64,000 nucleotides of DNA from Microcaldota archaeon. GTDB lineage: Archaea; Micrarchaeota; Micrarchaeia; Micrarchaeales; Micrarchaeaceae. The translations under genes and the position numbers were made by a program. The DNA lies in the NCBI GenBank assembly GCA_021817565.1, contig JAKAUP010000003.1, forward strand, positions 186,001 through 250,000, in the 5' to 3' direction. The first letter of the stretch is position 1. Each line of letters opens with the position of its first letter. The notes beneath the pieces are model-generated. The model was not told the DNA's origin. It did not search any database and saw only the letters and a list, made by a program, of their open reading frames with translations. Below are positions 16,783-25,985 of this stretch, piece after piece.

Positions 16783-17753
16783 CCCACCCTTACCTTGTCT
16801 ATCCTATAATGCTGGTCCGTATCCGCATCCTCGATTGAGAATCTCATACCGGATTGCATCATTTTCTCTGCAACGAACGCGATCATTGCACCATTGTCGG
16901 CATTGAACTCATCTGGGGCAAAATGAAGCTTTGCGTTATGTGAGGAGCACATTCCGCCCAACATGGAGCGGAGACGCACGCTCTGCGCCACTCCGCCGCA
17001 AAGTATAAGCTCCTTTTTTCTTGTAAGAAGAAGCGCGCGCTCTGTCGCCTCGCAGAGCATAGCAAACGCGGTTTCCTGTATTGAGAATGAGATATCCTCG
17101 ATTTTTCGGCTACCTATCTGCTTAACTGCGTGGGTAAGAAGACCTGTGAATGTAAAGTCCATTCCCTTTACAGTATATGGCATCTGTATGTACTTACCTG
17201 ACTCGGCAATCCTTGCAACAGTAGATCCCCAAGCAGGCTTTAGCTTTGCGGCCCTGGCAAAGACATCGATCATGTTGCCAACCCCTATATCGAATGTTTC
17301 TCCAAGCACATAGTAGTGCTTGTATGGATTCTCCGCAAGCGCGAGTATCTGGGAATTCCCGCCGCTTACGTATAATGCGATGGGGTTTTTTGCGCCACAG
17401 ATATGTTTTGTTATCTCTACATGGGCGAGCGCATGGTTTACTGGGAATATTGGGATGGAGTATGCAAGCGATATGGATTTGGCGGCCAACTGCCCTGTCC
17501 TTAGACACGAGCCTATTCCAGGGCCTTTTGTGTATCCGATGCCTTTTATATCGGATATATCGATGCCTGATTTCTTGAGCGCAGCTTCTATCGCCCTCTT
17601 TCCGTTCCTTGAGTGGAAATCCGCGACCTTTGATGGGACAAGACCTTTGTCTGATATCTTGTACATTGATTTGAAGTTTGCTAGCACTTTCCCATTCTCG
17701 ATAACGCCTACTCCAAAAGTATGTGCGCTGCTTTCTATACCGAGTACTGCCAA
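16776..17753 (-). CDS. kae1: KEOPS subunit Kae1, tRNA threonylcarbamoyltransferase
   Basis: Transfers threonylcarbamoyl to A37 of ANN-decoding tRNAs. ASKHA fold: start AVLGIESSAHTFG, metal-binding HALAH, and nucleotide loops GGNSQILAL and LCGGVAQSVRL. The open frame extends 40 codons further upstream into the LamG gene, but homology begins at LAVLGIESS, so I choose TTG 17753, giving 325 residues and a gap of 8 nt after the LamG stop. Bud32 follows with a 7-nt overlap. Confidence 0.93.
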   Translation of the reverse strand: MAVLGIESSAHTFGVGVIENGKVLANFKSMYKISDKGLVPSKVADFHSRNGKRAIEAALKKSGIDISDIKGIGYTKGPGIGSCLRTGQLAAKSISLAYSIPIFPVNHALAHVEITKHICGAKNPIALYVSGGNSQILALAENPYKHYYVLGETFDIGVGNMIDVFARAAKLKPAWGSTVARIAESGKYIQMPYTVKGMDFTFTGLLTHAVKQIGSRKIEDISFSIQETAFAMLCEATERALLLTRKKELILCGGVAQSVRLRSMLGGMCSSHNAKLHFAPDEFNADNGAMIAFVAEKMMQSGMRFSIEDADTDQHYRIDKVRVGW

Positions 17754-17761
17754 AAAGACAC

Positions 17762-18673
17762 CTATGGCGCAGTATACCCGTTCTCCCAGTTGGATATGAA
17801 TGTAACTCCTACTGGATTTCCATTGTCGTTGTTCCCGCTGTAGTCGTTTGTGTTCCCGTTTAAGGGCCACCATCCAACCAAGTTGGAAATATCCAACGGT
17901 GCGCCGCCTATTCCTTCTTGGTATAGCGCTGTTACCTGTGGCTGCGTCAATGATGTATTGTAGACTTGGACGTTAGTAATTGATCCGAGAAACCAGTTGC
18001 CAGATGGACCTCCTCTCTGACCTATGTCCGCGGTACCCAGAACAGTACTCAAACTTGTGGAAAGGCTTGTTGTCAGAGACTGGGCGTTTGCATATATCGT
18101 TATAGTGTTGCTTGCACCGCCCGCATAAGAGTAACCAACAAAGGTCCAAGTATTAGGAGTTATTGGCATACTGTAAAAATCGTCACCCCAACCACCAAAT
18201 CCAGCGTTTGCATCGGAAGTCAGCATTACTCCCAAATCCGAAAGAACCGCTGGAGGCGGGCCATTGCTCCCATAGCTGAAAATAGAGTAGTAAGTTGTAG
18301 TTCCAGAAGAAGGTCCAGTATAATAGATCCAGGCGAAAGCAGAGCGTGCGCCAGTTAATGGAAGACCGGTAGTAGGCACAGCAACGTAACTGTTCTGCCC
18401 GTTGAACTGCGCTACGTACTGAGGTATCTCGTTTGTCTGGCAGTCTTCACCTATCTCCGATACAAAGACATTGCTTCTCGGTCCGTTCGGTCTTATTACC
18501 TGACAACTTCCTGTCGAGGCCTTCGGAGAGAACGTGTATGGATTGAATAGGTGGAGTTGAAATATGGCGACCATTACTATGGCGATGATGAGTATTGCCC
18601 AACCATACGTCATCAGGTACTCCATCGCTCCCTGCGACCTCCTCGATTTCCCGATATCCAAACCATCTACCAT
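17762..18673 (-). CDS. Pilin-like LamG-domain surface protein, copy 1
   Basis: 303 residues. A class III (type IV pilin) signal has the cleavage site SRRSQG/AMEY followed by the hydrophobic stretch YLMTYGWAILIIAIVMVA. The mature part is a concanavalin/LamG-like beta sandwich (SAFAWIYYTG..., then NWFLGSITNVQVYNTSLT) ending in GWWPLNGNTNDYSGN and a NWENGYTAP tail. The first about 85 and last about 45 codons are nearly identical in DNA to copy 3 at 41199, while the middle is different. Probably a pilus subunit or adhesin binding sugars. Tandem with copy 2. Confidence 0.85.
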   Translation of the reverse strand: MVDGLDIGKSRRSQGAMEYLMTYGWAILIIAIVMVAIFQLHLFNPYTFSPKASTGSCQVIRPNGPRSNVFVSEIGEDCQTNEIPQYVAQFNGQNSYVAVPTTGLPLTGARSAFAWIYYTGPSSGTTTYYSIFSYGSNGPPPAVLSDLGVMLTSDANAGFGGWGDDFYSMPITPNTWTFVGYSYAGGASNTITIYANAQSLTTSLSTSLSTVLGTADIGQRGGPSGNWFLGSITNVQVYNTSLTQPQVTALYQEGIGGAPLDISNLVGWWPLNGNTNDYSGNNDNGNPVGVTFISNWENGYTAP

Positions 18674-18719
18674 TATGGTTATATGGTTGTTTTGGGTTTA
18701 AATTATCTTGGTTGCTTGG

Positions 18720-19628
18720 TTATGGCGCAGTATAACCAGTTTCCCAGTTTGATACAAACGAGACGCTTCCGTAACTTTTTCCGTTGTTTCCGTTTCCGCT
18801 GTAATCATTTGCGTTGCCATTCAATGGCCACCATCCCGCCAGATTCGGGATATCTGTTGGTATGCCCCCTATCCCTTCCGAATAAAGTGACTGAACTTCC
18901 GCTGAACTTAAAGAGGTGTTGTATATCTGGAGATTGGAGAGTTCATAGTCGTTGCCTGCTGCATTTATCAGTATGGGTGCTGTTGTCTGACCCAATGGTC
19001 CGCCTCCACCTGCCCCTCCTTGTTCTACTCCGTTTATGTATAGCGTGCCGCCAGTACTGTAGTTATACGACCAGATAACGCTGTACCACAGCGCAGGATT
19101 ACCCATGTTGTACGCAACATTGCTGCCGCCGACATTGACCCCCCATACACCATTGTCAGTAGCGAGTGGATATACTGCAGCGGGATTTCTAAGTCCACAT
19201 CCGCCTGTCGCAGAATTTATATCAAGATAGTACCAATAATTCGCTGCGCTCGTTCCTGCCTGCTTCTGTAAGAAACCGTTGAGGCATGCAGGGGTAGTAT
19301 TGACCACCCTTATCCAAAATGAGATAGTGATTGGTCCGTTGAATGAGTCTGATGATGTGGATGGTATACTTATGTAATTGATGTAATACTCTCCCTGGAT
19401 GTTTAGAACGTACTCCGGTATCTCGTTCTTGCACGGACCCACTAGCGAGTACCGGGAAAGACCCGCCACGCTTACGCGGTTTACTGAACAAGATCCGGTT
19501 GTGGCTTTAGGCGCATATGTGTATGAGTTGAATATGCCAAGCTCGTAGAAGCCGAGTATGGCTATTACGATTATAAGGATTGCCCAGCCGTACGTGCTTA
19601 GGTATTCCATAGCTGCTTGAAGCTTCAT
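18720..19628 (-). CDS. Pilin-like LamG-domain surface protein, copy 2
   Basis: 302 residues, same architecture as the copies at 17762 and 41199: MKLQA/AMEYLSTYGWAILI signal, a LamG-like core (ITISFWIRVV..., YELSNLQIYNTSLSS), GWWPLNGNANDYSGN motif and a final NWETGYTAP. It is more diverged at the N-terminus than the other two. The signal is short, so cleavage would leave almost no leader. Located 46 nt upstream of copy 1 in the same orientation. Confidence 0.84.
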   Translation of the reverse strand: MKLQAAMEYLSTYGWAILIIVIAILGFYELGIFNSYTYAPKATTGSCSVNRVSVAGLSRYSLVGPCKNEIPEYVLNIQGEYYINYISIPSTSSDSFNGPITISFWIRVVNTTPACLNGFLQKQAGTSAANYWYYLDINSATGGCGLRNPAAVYPLATDNGVWGVNVGGSNVAYNMGNPALWYSVIWSYNYSTGGTLYINGVEQGGAGGGGPLGQTTAPILINAAGNDYELSNLQIYNTSLSSAEVQSLYSEGIGGIPTDIPNLAGWWPLNGNANDYSGNGNNGKSYGSVSFVSNWETGYTAP

Positions 19629-19657
19629 GATTCTCTTTCTCTTGCAAGTTTAAAAAG

Positions 19658-20206
19658 TTATATTCTGCCTTTTGATTCTCCGGTAGCCACGCCCCTTGCC
19701 ACCATGTGCGCTATTCTTAGCAGCGATACCGCAGTATCGAGGAGCTCCTTTGGTATCTCCTCCCCATGCATAGAGAATATGAAGAAACCTTGCTGTTTCG
19801 ATTTTCTTATCTTCTTGCTGGATACTATACCAATTTTCTCCCTGAGATTTGCGGCCTTTGAATTTACCAGCGCGCTTTTGAGACGTTCCTTACTTGGGGT
19901 ATGTCTTGTTATCATGATTAGGCGCTTCCTTGTCAGCCTTTCCGCCTCTTCCGGGTCTATTATGTTGAGCCCAGCCACTGCGATTCCGTTTGTTACGATA
20001 AGGCATTCCTGATTTTTGAACTTGGATCTATTGAGCATTCTTGCGATAACTCTCGTTGCGCTATCTTTATTTCTTATCCTATCAGAGAGGATCCCTTCTA
20101 TCATCCCCTGCCTTCCCACAACCGATACGATAAGCGCGCTTCCATTCAGCCTTAACGGGGCTGTAGCAAATGCCGCAACCCTTAATCCCTGTTTAAAAAT
20201 GCGCAT
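19658..20206 (-). CDS. DUF99-family protein (endonuclease V-like fold), shortened
   Basis: 182 residues. Matches the DUF99 pattern: repeated LIVSVVGRQGMIEGIL, ML...S.F..Q (MLNRSKFKNQECLIV), TNGIAVAGLNIIDPEE and an R-H-T-P motif. The N-terminal Asp-Asp/Gly segment usual for the family is altered (RVAAFATAPLRLNG), so catalytic function is doubtful. Clustered with rpoL and csl4. Confidence 0.7.
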   Translation of the reverse strand: MRIFKQGLRVAAFATAPLRLNGSALIVSVVGRQGMIEGILSDRIRNKDSATRVIARMLNRSKFKNQECLIVTNGIAVAGLNIIDPEEAERLTRKRLIMITRHTPSKERLKSALVNSKAANLREKIGIVSSKKIRKSKQQGFFIFSMHGEEIPKELLDTAVSLLRIAHMVARGVATGESKGRI

Positions 20207-20208
20207 AA

Positions 20209-20472
20209 TTATTTGATTGAGCTTTTAATGCTGGATATCTCCTTTTCCAGTTCTTCTAGCGCCTTCTCCAGCGCATCTTTTGGCTTCTTCTTCTGCGTCT
20301 TTAGCGTAAGCCTTCTTCCGATAGTCTCTATGTGGTCGTCGCTTATTCCTGCAAACTCAACGTCCTTGTCCTTCAGCAGGCTCTTTGCCAACAGTTCCGG
20401 AATTGTTGTATCGAAAGTCTCGAATTCTAACACAAGCTCCTTTCCTTCGTTCTTCAATATCTTTATTTCCAT
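20209..20472 (-). CDS. rpoL: RNA polymerase subunit L (Rpb11-like)
   Basis: 87 residues. Typical start MEIKILKNEGKELVLEFE, the helix TIPELLAKSLLKD, EFAGISDDH and a C-terminal helix of repeated E/K. It pairs with RpoD in the polymerase assembly platform. It lies 10 nt after csl4, a grouping known from other archaea. Confidence 0.9.
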   Translation of the reverse strand: MEIKILKNEGKELVLEFETFDTTIPELLAKSLLKDKDVEFAGISDDHIETIGRRLTLKTQKKKPKDALEKALEELEKEISSIKSSIK

Positions 20473-20482
20473 GTCTTACACC

Positions 20483-21262
20483 TTATTCGTTTTTCTCCTC
20501 GTATCTGTGCCTGTTCCAGCCTCCTCGGCCCTCCCCCCTTTGGTACGGGCGGTGTCCGTCACGTCCGTCGCGCCTATCACGTCCATCGCCTCTCTCCCTG
20601 AAGTTACCTGGCCTTCTCTCATGATGCATCTCTCGCGCCTGTTCGTTGTAACTGCCGATGTTTTCTATGCTATCCTTTATAAGCGCCGTAATCTTCTCCA
20701 CGTCACCGTATATGCTGCTAATCTTTTTCCTTGTCCGGTAATCGCAGACTTTGCAGTGCGCGCTTCCGTCGCTTGGCAACATCTCGCCGTTGCACTTTTC
20801 GCATCTTGCGAATACGACGCCTGTGCCCTCGTCCCTGAAGCTTAGCATATATGAATCATTATCCTCGGCGAATATCCTCGCAAGTATCACATCTGATGAT
20901 GCACACGGCCTCGCTGGTTCCTGGCCATATCTGCCTGAATCTCTCCCATCTCTCGGCTTTGGGAGTATTATCTTCCCGTCTTTTATTGCCACAAACCTTT
21001 TCCCGCCTATCTTGAACTCGTCTATGTCTACAAAAAGCACGCTCTTCAGGTCTCCGACAATGGTGCCCAGTACCATCATTCCCTTCTTGTATTTGTAAAT
21101 CCCGGACTGCGGCTCTACCTTTGCTTTGCCTTCTTCGAAAACAGGAGTACCGACAACCGTGGTATACAATGTTCCTTCTATCGCCATCGCGTTCTCTGCA
21201 GGTATGTACTCCTCTTCCGTGGCTACCCTGTCTCCAGGTATGACCTTTTCTTTTCCTTCCAT
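20483..21262 (-). CDS. csl4: Exosome subunit Csl4 with Arg/Gly-rich tail
   Basis: 259 residues. N-terminal domain (VIPGDRVATEEEYIPAEN), S1 domain (MMVLGTIVGDLKSVLFVDI... with SSDVILARIFAE) and a zinc ribbon (CEKCNG near 155, CKVC near 170). Csl4 caps the archaeal RNA exosome with Rrp4 and links DnaG. After about residue 215 an extra tail rich in Arg, Gly and Asp (RERGDGRDRRDGRDG) is unusual for this family and may bind RNA. Confidence 0.9.
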   Translation of the reverse strand: MEGKEKVIPGDRVATEEEYIPAENAMAIEGTLYTTVVGTPVFEEGKAKVEPQSGIYKYKKGMMVLGTIVGDLKSVLFVDIDEFKIGGKRFVAIKDGKIILPKPRDGRDSGRYGQEPARPCASSDVILARIFAEDNDSYMLSFRDEGTGVVFARCEKCNGEMLPSDGSAHCKVCDYRTRKKISSIYGDVEKITALIKDSIENIGSYNEQAREMHHERRPGNFRERGDGRDRRDGRDGHRPYQRGEGRGGWNRHRYEEKNE

Positions 21263-21333
21263 AAAATCAGCTAATCAAAAATCTGTTAAATAGGAAATGT
21301 GAAGATTAATATTACTTCTCATTGGTTTTGAAT

Positions 21334-22071
21334 ATGGGCGATGCGGAACTTAATTCATTGGAACCGATACGCGTGGGCGAGAGCATTTTTGAAGTGCTGC
21401 TCGAGTATTCTGGAAATATGCACTCGTATGCCAGAGTTAGGGATGGGAAGGTCGTAATAAGCATACCGAAAAGACTTGATAATAAGGCTGAGGCTGGTAG
21501 CATTGCTTACCTCTATTCGAAAATGGAGAGGCTTATATCCAAGCATCCGAATCGTTTCGTTGCGGAGAGGATTACGTTTGAGAACGAGTGTGTGACTTAC
21601 CCGCTCGGAAGAGAGGTCTCAGTAAAGGTCCTCTTTGCCAGTGGGCGCAGAACCCCCAGTTATGATATATCAGGAAGCTGCGTTACAATAATGTTAGGAA
21701 ACCGCGAAACTGACTGGAAAAGCGTGCTGAACAAGCTTGCAACCGCGGCCATATCTGAGCTCTCCGCCCCAGATGTAATCGCTATGGTAGATCAGATCAA
21801 CGAGTCGCATTTCAAGGGAAAAATTGGGAAGGTTAGGATAAAGCGGAATAGAGGAATATGGGGATCGATATCAAAGGACGGAAACATGAGCCTAAACTTT
21901 AGCCTTCTTTACGCCCCCAGGGATGTGCTCGAATATGTGATAGTGCACGAGCTCTCGCATATAAAGCATAGAAAACACGGCAGGAAGTTCTGGGAATCTG
22001 TGGAAAAAGTTATTCCTGATTATAGGACAAGGAGGGCATGGCTCAGGGAGCACAGCTCCCTGATGGGATAA
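21334..22071 (+). CDS. YgjP-like (DUF45/SprT-type) zinc metallopeptidase
   Basis: About 245 residues. The family C-terminal motif is VIVHELSHIKHRKHGRKFW, with HExxH and a third His four residues past the second Tyr-free segment, followed by WLREH. The N-terminal half is less conserved. The frame opens at TTG 21322, but ATG 21334 (MGDAELNSL) is preferred. Bacterial YgjP relatives are small M48-like proteins with an unclear substrate. Convergent with rpl12. Confidence 0.82.
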   Translation: MGDAELNSLEPIRVGESIFEVLLEYSGNMHSYARVRDGKVVISIPKRLDNKAEAGSIAYLYSKMERLISKHPNRFVAERITFENECVTYPLGREVSVKVLFASGRRTPSYDISGSCVTIMLGNRETDWKSVLNKLATAAISELSAPDVIAMVDQINESHFKGKIGKVRIKRNRGIWGSISKDGNMSLNFSLLYAPRDVLEYVIVHELSHIKHRKHGRKFWESVEKVIPDYRTRRAWLREHSSLMG

Positions 22072-22075
22072 GCGC

Positions 22076-22390
22076 TTAGCCGAACAGGCTTGCAAGACCC
22101 CCGGCTGCCTCTTCCTCGCTCTTTGCCTCTTCTGCTGGGTGCTTCTTCTCTTCCTTCGGTTTTGCCTCAGCGTGCGGTGCGCCGCCTGTCGGAACAGAAG
22201 CTGCTACATGAACGCTCTGCGCGTTCTTTATAACGTCCTTTATGTTCACTCCCTTGAGGGACTCGACCACTGCCTTTGCCTTTGCCTCGTCGGGACTGAA
22301 TCCCGCCGCTTTTACGACCTCCATTATGCTTTTCTCGTTTATTTCTTTGCCTGCCTCGTCAAGAAGCAATGCAGCGTATACATATTCCAT
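22076..22390 (-). CDS. rpl12: Ribosomal stalk protein P1 (L12)
   Basis: 104 residues. N-terminal dimerisation helices ([20 protein letters not shown]), an Ala/Glu/Lys-rich hinge and the conserved GGLASLFG tail that recruits translation factors. Last gene of the L1-P0-P1 operon; 24 nt after P0. Confidence 0.95.
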   Translation of the reverse strand: MEYVYAALLLDEAGKEINEKSIMEVVKAAGFSPDEAKAKAVVESLKGVNIKDVIKNAQSVHVAASVPTGGAPHAEAKPKEEKKHPAEEAKSEEEAAGGLASLFG

Positions 22391-22414
22391 AATTTCACCT
22401 TAATATAATTCTGA

Positions 22415-23248
22415 TCAGCTCTTCGCAATGCCGTTGATTGACGCTGCGGCAGCATAAGCGTTCGCGACCAGCACATCTATTACTTTGCTGTCGTATATCT
22501 TTGCCCCTACTCCGAGCGCCATCGCGTTGTTGTACGCGTCCTCAACGAACTTCTTTACAGTATACATATTTATTATTTGCGCCTTGAAGCTTATCGAGAC
22601 GGCCGCGGCAAATGCCTTTGATATATCGGCTGCCATCCCTTCGCTGTTCATCTGAAGCAGCTCCGCATTGAATATTATCCCGTCATTGAATACCGCGTTC
22701 GGCTTCAGCTCAGCCACAAACGGGAATATGTTGAGCGTGTGAAGCGCCTTTGCGACGTTCAGCGGTATCTTCTCGTCCTTGTGGACGAGCACCTTTGCCT
22801 TTGATATGACCACCTTGCCCTTGTCTATCTTCACATCTATGCCTGCAGATTTCAGCTCGGTGACTGCCTGCCCTGGAGGCAGTGATGTCTCTCCTGCTTC
22901 TATGCTTATGTCTTCCGGAGCCTTCTGGTTCGGCTTTGCTGCAAGCTTTATTGAATTGCTGCTGAATTCCCTGTAAAGCTCAAATGGGTTTTCGTTCGAT
23001 AGCACGAGCGCGCACGTTCCGTCCAAGAAATTTCCCAACTGTTCGGTGCGTTTGTCTGAAGACAGTGTTCTTGTGAGTATGTTCTTCCTTCCTGTTATCA
23101 CAACCGCTCTGCCGCGCAGCTTGTTCCTCAATGACTGGAAGAGACGGTCTGGCGCTCCGTCTAGCCTGACCACAGCTATTGTCTCGTAGTCCTTTATTTT
23201 TACGGAATGTTTTCTTACAGCGTCCTTCTTCTCCTCCTTTTTCAGCAT
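22415..23248 (-). CDS. rplP0: Ribosomal protein P0 (L10)
   Basis: 277 residues. rRNA-binding L10 domain (IAVVRLDGAPDRLFQSLRNK), the archaeal insertion (EAGETSLPPGQAVTEL) and the C-terminal helices that carry P1 dimers. It ends without the long acidic tail seen in many archaeal P0. 12 nt after rpl1. Confidence 0.95.
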   Translation of the reverse strand: MLKKEEKKDAVRKHSVKIKDYETIAVVRLDGAPDRLFQSLRNKLRGRAVVITGRKNILTRTLSSDKRTEQLGNFLDGTCALVLSNENPFELYREFSSNSIKLAAKPNQKAPEDISIEAGETSLPPGQAVTELKSAGIDVKIDKGKVVISKAKVLVHKDEKIPLNVAKALHTLNIFPFVAELKPNAVFNDGIIFNAELLQMNSEGMAADISKAFAAAVSISFKAQIINMYTVKKFVEDAYNNAMALGVGAKIYDSKVIDVLVANAYAAAASINGIAKS

Positions 23249-23260
23249 TCGAATAACCCC

Positions 23261-23893
23261 TTATAAGAGCCTCACTGGAGGGCTCATGCTCAGTTTGATA
23301 TAAACAGATCTTAGGTTCTGGCTGCTTACCTGGCCAGATATCGATTTTAGCACTGCATCTATGTTCTCTGCGATCTGCCTTGTTTCCATGTTCTCCGAAC
23401 CGACCACGCAATGCACTGTCGGAAGGTACTTCCCTCTTGTTGATATGTTGACCGACTTTGATATGTTCTTTACCATATCCTTTGCGTTTGACGGAGAGAC
23501 AGGTTTAGGCATCCTGCCTTTCGGCCCGAGGAATGACCCGAGCTGCCTGGCTACCACGCTCATCATCGCGGGCTCTGCGAGCGAAGTATAGTTGAGCAGT
23601 TCTCTCATCTTCTCCTTGTCGTGGGAGATTTCTTCCACTTCCTTCGCGCCAATTACCTTTGCGCCGGAGGATTGTGCGGTCGAAGCTATATCCTTGTTGT
23701 CCGCATACACCAACACTTTTGCCTCCTTGCCCCTTCCGTTTGGGAGCACTACGCTGATGTTCATGCGGTTGTCCTGCTTCGAGAAGTCTACGCCTTTGAA
23801 ATTCACTGCCATCTCCACACTCTGGACAAACTTGCGTTTGCCCTTGTTCTCTTTTAGAAACTTCTCAATGAGCTCTATCTTTTCTGATTCCAT
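23261..23893 (-). CDS. rpl1: Ribosomal protein L1
   Basis: 210 residues from ATG 23893. Signature GPKGRMPKPV and a C-terminal YIKLSMSP. The open frame runs 77 codons further upstream, but the family start (MESEKIELIEKFL) and a strong GGAGG just before it fix the start. L1 often represses its own operon; no operator copy was recognised here. The S/T-rich start of the DUF373 gene lies divergently. Confidence 0.95.
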   Translation of the reverse strand: MESEKIELIEKFLKENKGKRKFVQSVEMAVNFKGVDFSKQDNRMNISVVLPNGRGKEAKVLVYADNKDIASTAQSSGAKVIGAKEVEEISHDKEKMRELLNYTSLAEPAMMSVVARQLGSFLGPKGRMPKPVSPSNAKDMVKNISKSVNISTRGKYLPTVHCVVGSENMETRQIAENIDAVLKSISGQVSSQNLRSVYIKLSMSPPVRLL

Positions 23894-23900
23894 TAAAAAC

Positions 23901-23907
23901 CCTCCTG
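23901..23907 (-). promoter_or_regulatory. Shine-Dalgarno site of rpl1
   Basis: CAGGAGG on the minus strand, 7 nt before ATG 23893. It is one of the clearest ribosome binding sites in the window and decides the L1 start. Confidence 0.75.
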
Positions 23908-24083
23908 CATATTGCAGTGCCAGCGGGAAAACCAGCACTAATATTGAATGAGTAAGGTTTATTAAGTTTGTGTGCGCGGCCGATTGCATTGTTATTGCAA
24001 TTTCGCCCGCCCCACTTCTCCTATTCTGCCATGCTTGCGCGTTTAGGCAAAATATTAAATGGTTGACAGTACAATCTAACTTG

Positions 24084-25304
24084 ATGCCGGACAGAATACT
24101 CGTGCTAGTGGTGGACATAGACAATGACCTTTACAAGAAGGCTAGGATAACCGGCCCTATTATAGGTAGAGCGTCAAACCTGAAGGCTGCAACAAAGATG
24201 GCTCTCTCAGATCCGACGGATACAGATGCGAACGCGATGTTTGAGGCGATAAAGAGGTATGACGAGCTCAGGAAACAGGGCTTTGATACGGAAGTTGCCA
24301 CAATAACCGGATCCGAGAAGGAAGGGTATATTGCCGATAGGGAGATAAGCAGGCAGATAGAGCGCGTCGTAGATATAATAAAACCGGATTCATGCCTTTT
24401 CGTGACTGATGGGAAGAGCGACGAGCGCGCATTGCCGCTACTGAAAGCTAGGGTGAAGGTCGACAGCGTGGACGTTGTGCATATGAAGCAAGCCGCAACG
24501 CTTGAGAACACCTATTTCGTAATGCTGGAGAAGATAAAGGATCCGCATTACGCACGCATAATCTTCGGGATACCTGCCGTACTCTTGATACTCTTCGCTC
24601 TGAGCTATTATCTCAACCTGGGATGGCAGCTTCCTGTTGCGCTCATAGGCATATACCTTATAATAAAGGGCTTTGGGATTGAGGAGCGCTTCCTTGAATC
24701 CTTCAGGGGTTTCGGATTCAGCATGGGGAGGATAAGCTTCATATTTTATACTGCGGCGATAGTGTTCTTCATACTTGGATTGGCCGTAGGTTACAGCGGA
24801 TACGTGCAGCACAGCCTAACAACGCAAAACCTTCTCGTCTTGTATTCATATGGAGTGCAGAACTTCATAATTCCTTTTGCTGTGGGACTTGTACTTTATC
24901 TGATAGGGCGTGTGATAGACCTTGAAGGGCAGCGCATGAGGTTCCAGCTGCTGAACCAGGGCATATACATAGCTTATTCTGTGATATCTCTATCCCTAGT
25001 ATACTTTTTGGCTGCGTGGTTCATAGGCCAGATATACTTCTGGCAGTACCTGCTCTTCAGCGCAATCTCGCTTGTGGTTGGATACGCGATTGCCACGTTC
25101 AGCTATGTGCTTAAGAGAATAGTGATAAAAAACTCGCGACTTAAGAACAAGAATGTGATAAACGACATAGGCGCATACATTGGGAAGGTGAGCGGGGTTG
25201 ACCCGAAGAGCGAGCTCCTTTACGTGAAGACTGAACACGGAAAGATAATAAGCTTTGATATCGACAGAATAAGCAAACTGACCGATTGGGTTATAATAAG
25301 ATAG
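24084..25304 (+). CDS. DUF373 multi-pass membrane protein
   Basis: 406 residues from ATG 24084 (MPDRILVLVVDIDNDLYKK). A soluble N-terminal domain (about 1-155; NLKAATKMALSDPTDTDANA and FVTDGKSDERALPLL) with an Asp-rich Rossmann-like look is followed by about eight membrane helices and a small C-terminal cytoplasmic domain. DUF373 is an archaeal family of unknown role. The frame extends upstream of 24084 into the promoter; the family start argues against using it. Confidence 0.85.
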   Translation: MPDRILVLVVDIDNDLYKKARITGPIIGRASNLKAATKMALSDPTDTDANAMFEAIKRYDELRKQGFDTEVATITGSEKEGYIADREISRQIERVVDIIKPDSCLFVTDGKSDERALPLLKARVKVDSVDVVHMKQAATLENTYFVMLEKIKDPHYARIIFGIPAVLLILFALSYYLNLGWQLPVALIGIYLIIKGFGIEERFLESFRGFGFSMGRISFIFYTAAIVFFILGLAVGYSGYVQHSLTTQNLLVLYSYGVQNFIIPFAVGLVLYLIGRVIDLEGQRMRFQLLNQGIYIAYSVISLSLVYFLAAWFIGQIYFWQYLLFSAISLVVGYAIATFSYVLKRIVIKNSRLKNKNVINDIGAYIGKVSGVDPKSELLYVKTEHGKIISFDIDRISKLTDWVIIR

Positions 25305-25370
25305 TCCAAGGTCTTGCAAGAGCACCTGGAACAAAAACAAACTCTCAAAATAAAAGAAAGGTTTTTAAGT

Positions 25371-25685
25371 ATGCCTAATGCTAATAATATCGGCCCTTAT
25401 TACACAAATAAGAACATAGTTCTGCATGAACTAATAGGTCTTAAGGTGAGGGTAAAAAGGAGCAAAGACAGAAAGAGAGAAGGAACTAGCGGCATCGTGA
25501 TAGATGAAACAAAGCATACGCTCCTCTTGGAGACTGACGCTGGAAGAAAGGTGGTGCCGAAGTCCGGTTCAGAGTTTTTGTTCTCAGTAAATGGGAAGAA
25601 CTTTGTTGTGGAAGGCAGAGAGATACTCTTCCGCCCCAATGAACGGATAAAGAAAGGTATAAAATATTACAAGAGACGTGATTGA
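25371..25685 (+). CDS. rnp1: RNase P protein subunit Rpp29 (Pop4)
   Basis: 104 residues from ATG 25371. Core motif LHELIGLKVRVKRSKDR, then SGIVIDETKHTLLLET and ILFRPNERIKKG, the Sm-like barrel of Rpp29 that helps fold RNase P RNA. It opens the ribosomal protein cluster, as in other archaea. The TAA/TGA to TTG junction with rps17 has no gap. A TTTTTAAG tract just before the ATG could be an SD-independent promoter element. Confidence 0.88.
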   Translation: MPNANNIGPYYTNKNIVLHELIGLKVRVKRSKDRKREGTSGIVIDETKHTLLLETDAGRKVVPKSGSEFLFSVNGKNFVVEGREILFRPNERIKKGIKYYKRRD

Positions 25686-25985
25686 TTGGATTGCAACGAC
25701 ATAAGATGCCCCATACATGGGAGCCTCAAGACGAGAGGAAACTCTTTCGAGGGCACGGTGGTATCTGACAGGAACCAACGCACAGTGATCGTGATAAGAG
25801 ATTATATTGCGCCCCTCAGAAAGTATGAACGTCAGCTGAGGAAAAGATCAAGCATACCTGCGCACAACCCGCCATGCATCTCTGCAAAGAGGGGGGATAC
25901 AGTGACGGTTGAGGAGTGCAGGAGAATAAGCAAGACAAAGGCATTTGTTGTAACTTCTATAATAAAGAAAGGTGTTGAACAATGA
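25686..25985 (+). CDS. rps17: Ribosomal protein S17
   Basis: 99 residues with TTG start directly behind the Rpp29 stop. Signature FEGTVVSDRNQRTVIVIRDY and HNPPCISAKRGDTVTVEECR. The N-terminal CxxxxC-P-x-H (CNDIRCPIHG) is usual for archaeal S17. Overlaps rpl14 by 4 nt. Confidence 0.95.
   Translation: MDCNDIRCPIHGSLKTRGNSFEGTVVSDRNQRTVIVIRDYIAPLRKYERQLRKRSSIPAHNPPCISAKRGDTVTVEECRRISKTKAFVVTSIIKKGVEQ

Noticed and set aside
17754..17873. 40-residue N-terminal extension of Kae1
   Set aside because: It overlaps the C-terminal codons of the LamG gene on the same strand in another frame, and Kae1 homology begins at LAVLGIESS with TTG 17753.
23894..24124. Upstream extension of L1
   Set aside because: Family start and a clear GGAGG precede ATG 23893; the extension covers the divergent promoter and the DUF373 start.
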